A stretch of DNA of 26,363 nt from a virus: positions 1 through 26,363 of IMG/VR virus record IMGVR_UViG_3300032288_000680; one strand, 5' to 3'. The notes below the pieces were generated by a model. It searched no databases and had not been told where the DNA came from. It saw nothing but the letters and a program-made list of their open reading frames with translations. Made by a program: the position numbers and the translations under genes. Below, piece by piece: positions 14,129-21,600 of this stretch; position 1 is the first letter of the stretch, and the number at the start of each line of letters is the position of its first letter.

Positions 14129-14148
14129 GGCTAGAGTTACCCCTAGCC
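14129..14148 (-). other. Hairpin with GNRA-type loop downstream of the capsid gene
   Basis: In the - strand RNA, the sequence GGCTAGGG, GTAA, CTCTAGCC forms an 8-base-pair stem with one G-U pair and a GUAA tetraloop. It lies 14 bases after the capsid stop codon and 26 bases before the ATG of the 91-aa gene. It has no U-tract, so it is a poor terminator. It may protect the 3' end of capsid mRNA or be a partial attenuator, which is inference. Confidence 0.6.
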
Positions 14149-14162
14149 CTACCGTCAATCAA

Positions 14163-15116
14163 CTAAGCGATTGATGAACCAGACTCAATACGATACAAGG
14201 CTGCTTCGCGATAACGCTTGAAGCCAAGAACGCCGTACCAGCCCATTGGGCGGAAACGCATTAAGTGGTCAATAACTGGACCGATAACTACATGTGGCTC
14301 TTCAGCAACGGCTTCTGCCATTGCTTGCTGACCAGCAATAATTGTACGGTAGTTACGTGCAGATGATGCACCGTCTGTAGCATTGTACAAACGAGCAGAC
14401 TCTACGAAATAAGCACCTTCATAGGTACCGATTTCTCCTGCCCAGATACGGTCTTGTGCAGAGCCGTATTGGTTAGGAAGTAACCATCCTGCTGAACCAG
14501 TCTCAGCACGAAGGTCGTGTGAAACTTCTGGGTGGATTCCACACCAGTATAGTGAACCCTTACGGGCTACAGACTTACCAGCACGTAACTTAGCAACAGC
14601 CTTACGGATGTTGGCTGAAGAGATAGTTGCTGCTGCTGTAATAGTTGCAGTAGATGTTGCAGTTGAACCAGAGTAAATTACGTTGGTTCCTTGACGTAGT
14701 TCAGTCATCGCAACTCCATCAATGGAATCTGCAAGGTTGAATGCAATGATATTAGCAACTGCTGGGTCTACATCAGCAAGGCTGAATAGTTCCAAAGCAC
14801 GTGTTACTAATACTGAGTTACCGTACTCTGCAAGAGTTATAGTAACTGATGTTGGGGTACCTAGTGCTACAGAGTCACGCTCTGTTGCTTCGGTCAGCGC
14901 TGTTGATTGCGCTGTTAAATCTGCGTATAATTGTAGAACTACGGTTGAGCCAGGAATTGCCTGCTTTGCAGGACGCTTGTCAGCGACACTACGAATAAGG
15001 GGTTCTGAACGCAACGCGAATTCTAACAGTCGGTCATACGCTGTCTGTACTAGACCTGCGCCACCAGCGGTTCCGCCGAGGGTGCTTGAGCCTGTACTTG
15101 AATAGGCATTAGCCAT
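14163..15116 (-). CDS. Major capsid protein, N4-gp56 family
   Basis: This 317-residue protein matches the pattern of N4-gp56-type HK97-fold major capsid proteins. It has LVQTAYDRLLEFALRSEPLI at 22-41, DKRPAKQAIPGSTVVLQLY at 46-64, LTEATERDSV, ITLAEYGNSVLVTRALELFS, DVDPAVANI, SANIRKAVAKLRAG, YWCGIHPEVSHDLRAETG, IWAGEIGTYEGAYFVESAR, and a C-terminal EEPHVVIGPVIDHLMRFRP with GWYGVLGFKRYREAALYRIE. It forms the head shell around the scaffold. There is no N-terminal delta domain, so the neighbouring scaffold gene supplies that function. It has the strongest ribosome binding site in the window (GGAGGTGA, spaced four bases from ATG), itself inside a hairpin, and is flanked by unusual gaps. Confidence 0.93.
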   Translation of the reverse strand: MANAYSSTGSSTLGGTAGGAGLVQTAYDRLLEFALRSEPLIRSVADKRPAKQAIPGSTVVLQLYADLTAQSTALTEATERDSVALGTPTSVTITLAEYGNSVLVTRALELFSLADVDPAVANIIAFNLADSIDGVAMTELRQGTNVIYSGSTATSTATITAAATISSANIRKAVAKLRAGKSVARKGSLYWCGIHPEVSHDLRAETGSAGWLLPNQYGSAQDRIWAGEIGTYEGAYFVESARLYNATDGASSARNYRTIIAGQQAMAEAVAEEPHVVIGPVIDHLMRFRPMGWYGVLGFKRYREAALYRIESGSSIA

Positions 15117-15119
15117 TGT

Positions 15120-15134
15120 TCACCTCCAAGGTGA
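15120..15134 (-). promoter_or_regulatory. Hairpin containing the capsid ribosome binding site
   Basis: The 15-base palindrome TCACCT, TGG, AGGTGA reads the same on both arms and can form a 6-base-pair stem in the - strand mRNA. The right arm overlaps GGAGGTGA, a perfect 8-base match to the usual 3' end of 16S rRNA. It therefore could mask or present the ribosome binding site of the capsid gene and so tune its expression. A three-base loop is tight, so stability is modest. Confidence 0.55.
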
Positions 15135-15154
15135 TTTAAGAATTACTATGGATA

Positions 15155-15622
15155 TTAATTGCCTTGAATCAATTGAGTAAGTTCTTCTGCGTTAGCCGCG
15201 TTCATAACTCTATTCAATAAATCCTCAGCCTTGTCAGGGTTCATACCAAGTTGTGCAACTACATCTTGCTGCCTTAGGGCTGCACGATTAATTTGTTGTT
15301 CTTGGGTTTCCTCTGGCTTAGTTAATCCAAACAAATCTCCATTATCATCAAGCCAGTTATTAACTGACTCTTCGTTAACTTCTTCTAAGTCTTTAAGGAT
15401 TAAACGTTGTGCCTTTAGATTGACACCCTTCTTTTCTAGGACTTCCTTGACGACTCTCTCACGCTGCACCTTGGATAATCCCTCAAGTTGCTCAGTGAGT
15501 TCCTTAATACGCTTTTCATCTGCACGTTTGGCCTTCCTTAGTTTCTTAACTAAGTCATCGCCTTGCAGAGGTATATCGTTATCTTGGTCTTCGTCTTCGT
15601 CTTCCCAGTAGTTGTTGCTCAT
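15155..15622 (-). CDS. Probable scaffolding protein
   Basis: The chosen start is ATG at 15622, giving 155 residues; a TTG 11 codons upstream would also be possible but has no better signal. The protein starts with a very acidic stretch (NNYWEDEDEDQDNDIP), followed by a charged coiled coil from about residue 20 to 100 (KKLRKAKRADEKRIKELTEQ, KVQRERVVKEVLEKK). Its C-terminal helices include LRQQDVVAQLGMNPDKAEDL. An acidic N-terminus, long coiled coil and position immediately before the capsid gene are the hallmarks of phage scaffolds, which guide head assembly and are then removed. Sequence alone cannot show cleavage sites. Confidence 0.82.
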   Translation of the reverse strand: MSNNYWEDEDEDQDNDIPLQGDDLVKKLRKAKRADEKRIKELTEQLEGLSKVQRERVVKEVLEKKGVNLKAQRLILKDLEEVNEESVNNWLDDNGDLFGLTKPEETQEQQINRAALRQQDVVAQLGMNPDKAEDLLNRVMNAANAEELTQLIQGN

Positions 15623-15744
15623 AGCAACCCACCCTTCTATTCGTTGTAGTCGCAAGCCACAGGTCCCAATCGGGGAATCGGTCTGGCTCTTGCTATCGGT
15701 CTAATACGCTATGTGAGGCCGATGGATTCACATAGGAATTTATT
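15623..15744 (-). other. Longest non-coding gap, with inverted and direct repeats
   Basis: This 122-base gap separates the 427-aa gene from the scaffold gene. In - strand RNA it starts with a perfect 8-base-pair inverted repeat (CTATGTGA/TCACATAG at 15709-15716 and 15728-15735) with an 11-base loop, nine bases after the stop codon. The octamer ATCGGTCT (+ strand) occurs twice, at 15677 and 15695. The region is visibly more GC-rich than flanking genes. No tRNA cloverleaf, clear -10/-35 pair or U-tract is seen. It is a candidate attenuator, RNA processing site or regulatory site for the head genes. Confidence 0.55.
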
Positions 15745-17028
15745 TTAGAACTGTCCTGCTGAAGAACTCTTACGTAAATATTGTGTAGATAAAGCACCAG
15801 CACCCAAAGAAGTACCTGCACTACCAGAGAATTGACCTTCTTCTAGTTGCTTTAATTGTTCTTTCTTACGCTTAGCAGAGGCTAAACCTTTAAATGTTGC
15901 AGACTCAGCATCGGCTTGATTATAAGTAATACCTGATTCACTATAAATTCTACCTAAACTTCCAGCAATAGGTAATTCTTCTCCAATGGTTGCATAACCA
16001 ACCTGTGCTTGTTGTCTATTGATACCAAATCTAGCAAGGTCTTCAGCACTTGTCATAGTGGCTGCTAGTCCTTGTCCTATTGCAGCACCACCTATTTCAG
16101 CAGCAGTTGCTTTCTCTTTAAGGTTTACTAAAGCCTTCTTAGGGTCTAGGAAATACTGAACAAGGTCTGCTTCACCAATACCATAAAATTGTTGGAATGC
16201 ATTCTTAGTTCCTGGGTCAGCCATCTTAACTCTATCTACCGCAGTAGATACTCTGTCAGTAAATTCAAGAGCAGATATATCAGCACCAATAACATCAGCC
16301 ATTGCTGTCTGCTTAAGACTTCTATCTACACCAAAGTAATTCTCAAGACCATATGATTTAAGAGTCTTTGTGTAGTCATCCTCTAGTGCTAGATATTCCG
16401 CTTCACTTAATACATTTAATCCAGCAGAACGTCTTAATTCATTTCCTCTAAATCTTTTAATATATGGTGCGTTATATCTAACATCAGTCTTCAAAGCAAG
16501 GGCTGCTTCTTCTGCTTCATACCCTTCCTTCATTAAAGTCTCAAGTGTTGTTGCTAATTCACTTAAACCATACTGAGTAAAGACATCTTTAAGAAGAGCA
16601 AAAGCATTTCGTTTTGCTTTTTCATCTTGCATCTTTGCATAAGCAAGAGATGGGTCTTCACCGCCAGTTGGTTTATCTTCTGGTTTATCTTCTCCGTCTC
16701 CATCAACAACTGTAGTACCACCAGTTAAAGTTTTACCAAGTTCTTTTAATTTCTCAAAATCACTTTTTATACCCGCAAGTGCTTTATCAATAGCGGCTTG
16801 ATTAGAAGATTTTCCACCAGTGACAGGCTTGTTAGCAGCAGCGGTTGTAGGAATACCACTGTAACCACCAGATGCTGGAGTGCCATAAAGATTTAAAGTT
16901 TGGGAAGATTTAGGTGCAGCAGGTTTAGCAATTACAGCAGGAATGTTAGTAGCCGTTGGCTTAGCAATAACAGCAGGAGCCTTAGTGGCTGCTGGCTTAG
17001 GTGCAATTACTGGTTTAGGAGATGCCAT
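15745..17028 (-). CDS. Probable internal or ejection virion protein (427 aa)
   Basis: This 427-residue protein starts with a Pro/Ala/Lys repeat (APKPAATKAPAVIAKPTATN, then IPAVIAKPAAPK) of about 40 residues and a Gly/Asp-rich linker. A helical core from about residue 130 to 330 follows (FALLKDVFTQYGLSELATTL, ELRRSAGLNVLSEAEYLALE, MADPGTKNAFQQFYGIGEAD). The C-terminus is Ser/Gly-rich. The helical core without membrane spans, and a location in a three-gene block of large proteins between portal and scaffold, fit a head-internal or tail-tunnel protein ejected with the DNA. I recognise no enzymatic motif. ATG is coupled to the 554-aa stop by TAATG. Confidence 0.6.
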   Translation of the reverse strand: MASPKPVIAPKPAATKAPAVIAKPTATNIPAVIAKPAAPKSSQTLNLYGTPASGGYSGIPTTAAANKPVTGGKSSNQAAIDKALAGIKSDFEKLKELGKTLTGGTTVVDGDGEDKPEDKPTGGEDPSLAYAKMQDEKAKRNAFALLKDVFTQYGLSELATTLETLMKEGYEAEEAALALKTDVRYNAPYIKRFRGNELRRSAGLNVLSEAEYLALEDDYTKTLKSYGLENYFGVDRSLKQTAMADVIGADISALEFTDRVSTAVDRVKMADPGTKNAFQQFYGIGEADLVQYFLDPKKALVNLKEKATAAEIGGAAIGQGLAATMTSAEDLARFGINRQQAQVGYATIGEELPIAGSLGRIYSESGITYNQADAESATFKGLASAKRKKEQLKQLEEGQFSGSAGTSLGAGALSTQYLRKSSSAGQF

Positions 17029-18692
17029 TATGCTATCAATCCAAAGTTGCGGAGAATACTATTAGCGTATTTAGCAGCAGTCTCTCTAGCATTTGAAGTA
17101 TCGCCCCAGCGTGGGTCCTTCTTAAGAGCACGTTCAAAATCAGTCAAGTTCATTGCTCCTTTGTTTCCATTGTTCTTAAGTGCCATTTGAATAGTTGGAT
17201 TTAATACATCAATTTGATTTTCTGGTATCTCTAAAATCTGACGCATTGTATATTTATAGTTAGCAGATAAATCATCTAGGTCAACACTTTCAGATAAAAC
17301 ATCTGATAGGTTAGAATAGGTAGCCTTAGATATAGCAAGTAACTTTGCATTGATTGCTTTAGTATCATTTTCATTGTTTTGTAATGAGGCTGATACATAC
17401 TTCAAAGCATCTTTATTACTTAGAGTTACACCATATCTCTTAGCATAGGCTAATGTGCTATTAACTGCCTGAGCAGCACCTGAGCCACCCTTTAATACTA
17501 TATCAATATCAGAACCATTAAGTGCTTTGCCAGCAATCTTACGTTGTATCTGTTGTATATCTGCATCATCTAATCTATATTCACCAGTAACTCTTCTTGA
17601 AGTACCACCAGAATCTGTTTCAGTTTGAGTAGTAACCTGAGCATTCTTTTTTTCCTGTGCTCTTAACTCTTTGTAGTATTTATTTAATTCGTCTTCTGAA
17701 GCAGGTCTTCCTACATAGTCTATAAAAAATCTATTTAGGTCAGAATCTGCCTCATCCTTTTTAGTTACATATTCATCATAACTTACTTGTGGTCCACCAA
17801 GACCAGCAGCCTTAAGGTCTTCTTGAACATAATTAAAGAATGATTTTGGCTCAATGTTTTTATTCTGTTCTAAATCATTTACCATTGCCTTAGTATGTTT
17901 TTGTAAAGCATATGCTAATGCTTTGCCAAAACTCTGACTAGTGGTATCAAGTCTATTGTAATCGTTTTGAGGGATTCTAAGACCAGCATTTCTTAAGTCA
18001 TCAAACAAACCCTTAAGCCCACGAGGAGACTTAATAGAATCTTGTATAACTCTTTTTCTTACTCCATCAAAATCAGACGTAGAAGGCGCATAATCATTAA
18101 CAAGTTGGCCAGCCTTTTCTTTCATAAACAATGGAACTCTAGTTTGAGGTCCTATGTATATATACTGTTGAACTTGGCTATCACCTTCAGTACCACTAAC
18201 CCAACTACCACCATCTTCAGGGTTAACTGTTACTCTTAAACCTTTAGCATTAACATCTTTTACAAACTCATTATCACCAGCATATTGCTCATTGCCAACA
18301 GTACCACCAGTTGCAGTTATCTGTGCATCTTGTAATGCTTTAATTTCTGCTTCTAATTTTTTGGCTTTATCTCTTTGAAGAGTATCTTGTGCAGTCTTTA
18401 ATTCTTTTTTCTTATCTTCAATTTCTTTAGTTCTTTTGTCTTGTTTCTCAGCATCTGATATTGCAGACAATTCAGTATCAATTGAATTTATTTCAGCAAT
18501 ACGTGCTTGAACCTGAGCATCTAATCTATCTAATTCAGCCTTTGCTATCTTGTATCTTCTATCATCGTTACCATCATCCCAAATAGCCATCTGATTGCGT
18601 TGCAACTCCATGCTTGCAGCATCACGGGAATTTAATGCTTTGAGACCTCTTTGCTTGTCTCTTAACTCACGTTGTTTTTTTGATTCAGCCAT
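17028..18692 (-). CDS. Coiled-coil internal virion protein (554 aa)
   Basis: This 554-residue protein has a strong charged coiled coil at residues 1-120 (KAELDRLDAQVQARIAEINS, KEIEDKKKELKTAQDTLQRD, KLEAEIKALQDAQ). A mixed domain follows (VNPEDGGSWVSGTEGDSQVQ, YIGPQTRVPLFMKEKAGQLV), then helical segments such as FIDYVGRPASEDELNKYYKE and YAKRYGVTLSNKDALKYVSA. The DYVGRPASEDELNKYYKELR stretch resembles the short helical repeats of phage virion-associated proteins. There is no signal peptide or transmembrane segment. It sits next to the 1724-aa protein with TAATG coupling at both ends, and the three genes probably make the ejected or portal-vertex complex. A distant tape-measure-like role cannot be excluded. 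Confidence 0.6.
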   Translation of the reverse strand: MAESKKQRELRDKQRGLKALNSRDAASMELQRNQMAIWDDGNDDRRYKIAKAELDRLDAQVQARIAEINSIDTELSAISDAEKQDKRTKEIEDKKKELKTAQDTLQRDKAKKLEAEIKALQDAQITATGGTVGNEQYAGDNEFVKDVNAKGLRVTVNPEDGGSWVSGTEGDSQVQQYIYIGPQTRVPLFMKEKAGQLVNDYAPSTSDFDGVRKRVIQDSIKSPRGLKGLFDDLRNAGLRIPQNDYNRLDTTSQSFGKALAYALQKHTKAMVNDLEQNKNIEPKSFFNYVQEDLKAAGLGGPQVSYDEYVTKKDEADSDLNRFFIDYVGRPASEDELNKYYKELRAQEKKNAQVTTQTETDSGGTSRRVTGEYRLDDADIQQIQRKIAGKALNGSDIDIVLKGGSGAAQAVNSTLAYAKRYGVTLSNKDALKYVSASLQNNENDTKAINAKLLAISKATYSNLSDVLSESVDLDDLSANYKYTMRQILEIPENQIDVLNPTIQMALKNNGNKGAMNLTDFERALKKDPRWGDTSNARETAAKYANSILRNFGLIA

Positions 18693-21600
18693 TAGTATCC
18701 TTTGTATGCTTTAGCAGTATAGGTATCGCGGGAGTAGTAACCAAGAATTGATTTAAATATTGCTCTGCTTGCCTCAGTTAAAATAGCATCTCCACTACTT
18801 AGGCTTGCAATCAAGTTCTCTACTTCATTCTTGAAATTTCTTTTAATATCAGCAAAGTTCTCTGCCTCACGAAGTGAAGCATCGTTAGACAAAGATACAA
18901 ACTGACGGATTCTAGATGTAACCATTGCTAGTCTCTGACGTGTTCCAACTGGCATACTAACAGATGAGTCTTTGATTATCTCTTCAAGATTAGATAGCAT
19001 GTTTAGTTCTGTTGCTACTTCATTACCACCAGCCACAAGTGCTGCTTCTAGTAATGGATTAGACATCTTAAGTAAAGCACGCTGTCTTGTTGATTCAGCA
19101 ATCTTTGCAGTACGGGCAGTAATGCTAGGTGTTGACTTTAAGAATTCTTTTTCTTCTTTGCCAATATCGTAATAGGCTTGCTTATCTTTAGCCACCAAAA
19201 CATCTTGATAGTATGCATCTAAAGATTTATCTTTAAGTAATCCTGCTGCTTCTAGATATGCATAGGTAGGGGCATCAAATTCACCTACATGAGGTGCAAA
19301 TATCCAGGCTGCCTCACCATACTTTTTAATATTGCTTTCATTCTGAATAGCCCAAGACTTAACAGCCTTAGTCTTTTGAATAACCACGTTAGTTTGTTTC
19401 TCATTACGAGCAACTGTGTAGATTAACTTACCTGGATTCTTACCCACAAATGTAGCAACTGCTAACTCATATGGGTCTTGAATATCACCCTTATACTTCT
19501 GAGTTACTGCATTTACTAGGTCATAAAACTCTGGACGTAGTCCTGTTATGCCTACCTCTTTAAGGTAATCTGGAAGATTAACACTCTCTTGAACTGATGG
19601 AGATATAGGTGAGAACAAACCAAGAATGTTACGCATTACAACTACGTTGTGAGCAGATATTCTAATTTGTTTTAAGTAGTTGTACTTATCCTGTGCTGAT
19701 GCATTAGGGTCTAAGTACTTAGCCATATCTTCATCGGTATTAAAGGCTTGATTGTAAGCAATAGCCTGCATAGCAGCAGTTGATTCTTGCCTATCCTTCT
19801 CATCCTTAGGTACTATTGAATATAGTTTTTGCAGTGATGAAGGAACTAAAGCACGCATTATTGTTACGCCATCGCCTATATCACCAAGGGCGTAATTGTC
19901 TAATTCTTCTGATAATTCTTTTGTTGCTGGTACTTTACCTAGCAAAGACTTCATAGTTATTACGCTTAAGGCACCAATAGGTCCAGATAGCGTAGGCATA
20001 CCAGCATCTGGGCTGAATGAAGGGTTAGCCAAGGTTAATCTAAATGTAAATTCATTAAACTTTGGTTGTTGGAAACTCTCTTCACCAGGTCCTAATGCAC
20101 GTACTGTTTTATCTACAACACCAAATATAACATTATCTGTTGGCATCATGATATACGGTTCGCCATTGTTATCTTTGTATACACCACCAGCAGCATCTAA
20201 ACCAAGATGCGCTAATCGCATACGGAATAAAACTCTAGGCGCTACATCTTTTAGACGATACATTCTGCGCCAAAAATCCTCAGTAGCACGGTAGTAACGA
20301 CCAGTATTACGCACCGATACAGCAAAATTAGTTCTAATATTAGGGTTATCAACAAACTTTAATACAGAATCTGCTGCTTCTTGAACAGATATTTCTGTTA
20401 TAAGTTTCTGAGCATGCTGTTTTGTATCTTCTAGTATTGCTGCTTTAACCTTCTCGCCAATAACTTTACCATCATCTTGATACTCTTTTAGTTTATCTAG
20501 ATAAAGTTTTGTAGCCATTTGTTTCTCTAATGCAGCATAATTTTTGCGTACATCTAGGTACTTAATCATTACTACTGGCTGGCGTAGGATACCTGTTACT
20601 TGATTATCCATTAATTCCATCATACCGTTGCCTAATTTAGCAAAGGCAGTTTCCATATCAGAAATACCTGGAATTTCAAGAGTAGTAAACAATTCACCTT
20701 TAGGTTGGAATCCTTTAGTTAACTCTTCAAAATCTTCAAAAGTTATTTTTTGTGCTGCTGCTTGAGCCTTGCTATATATTGTATTTCCAGTATCTAATTC
20801 TTCTCTTAATAATTCATTATGAATAGATTTAAATTTATTAAATAATCCTTCGTTAAACCCTGTTGTGCTACCATGAAAAGCCTGACGCATATCTAATAGA
20901 ATACGGTCAATTAAAACCTCAGCAATTTCCATATCATCTAGTCCTTGCAAACGCAAAGCACTGGTATGGGCTGTCATACCCAAGAAACTCTTTAATGCTT
21001 CTGGGTCTCTAACTGTGTGTGTAATCTTTATATCTAATGAAGGTATTACATCTTCATCAAACTGACTTAATAAGTCTGTGTTCTTTCTTAAACCTACTTG
21101 CTCTAATAAACCAATTTTAGCACCAGCAAAATCACGTTCTGTTCTTAAACCTCTACTAAGAAGAAATGCATTAACTGGGTCAAATTTTGTTTTTCCACCA
21201 ATACCTATAATGTCTTTGGTATTATTATAGAAACGTTGCACAAAGTTTTCAAAGTGAACTATAGAAATACCACGACCTGCAAGAGATTGAAGTGAAGCCA
21301 AAGTGTCTGTGTCTATTCTTTGGCCAGTTTTACCTTGAACTAAACCTGGAAAAAGACCTACGGCTATATCAAGTTCACTCATGTTAACTAACTGCTCAGT
21401 TACTTCGGCTGATTGCCGTCCAACAAGGCTTGCTCCTGCAGCAATAGACCTAGTACCTGCTGTTAGATACTGTGAATTTAAAGTTAATGCTTGTATTAAG
21501 AATTGAACTTCTTGGTCATCTAGTTTACCAGCAAGTTTTTCTGCTCTAGATAAAGGTCCAGTTCTAGGTTTGCCAGTTACCTTATCTATTTTACGATTTA

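Noticed and set aside
14103-14162. N-terminal extension of the 91-aa gene from TTG at 14162
   Set aside because: ATG at 14102 has AAGGAGA ideally spaced; the TTG has none, and the extension would run through the capsid-downstream hairpin.
14722-15105. 127-codon + strand frame antisense to the capsid gene
   Set aside because: The capsid gene on the - strand has clear family motifs and a perfect ribosome binding site; the + frame has no known-like features or operon context.
15623-15655. 11-codon N-terminal extension of the scaffold gene from TTG
   Set aside because: ATG at 15622 begins the acidic scaffold-like N-terminus and is preceded by a purine-rich AAGGGTGGG; the TTG has no binding site.
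15656-15744. tRNA or -10/-35 promoter in the gap before the scaffold gene
   Set aside because: Hairpins exist on both strands, but there is no TPsiC-type GGTTC element, CCA end or acceptor pairing, and no TTGaca/TATaat pair with 16-18 base spacing.
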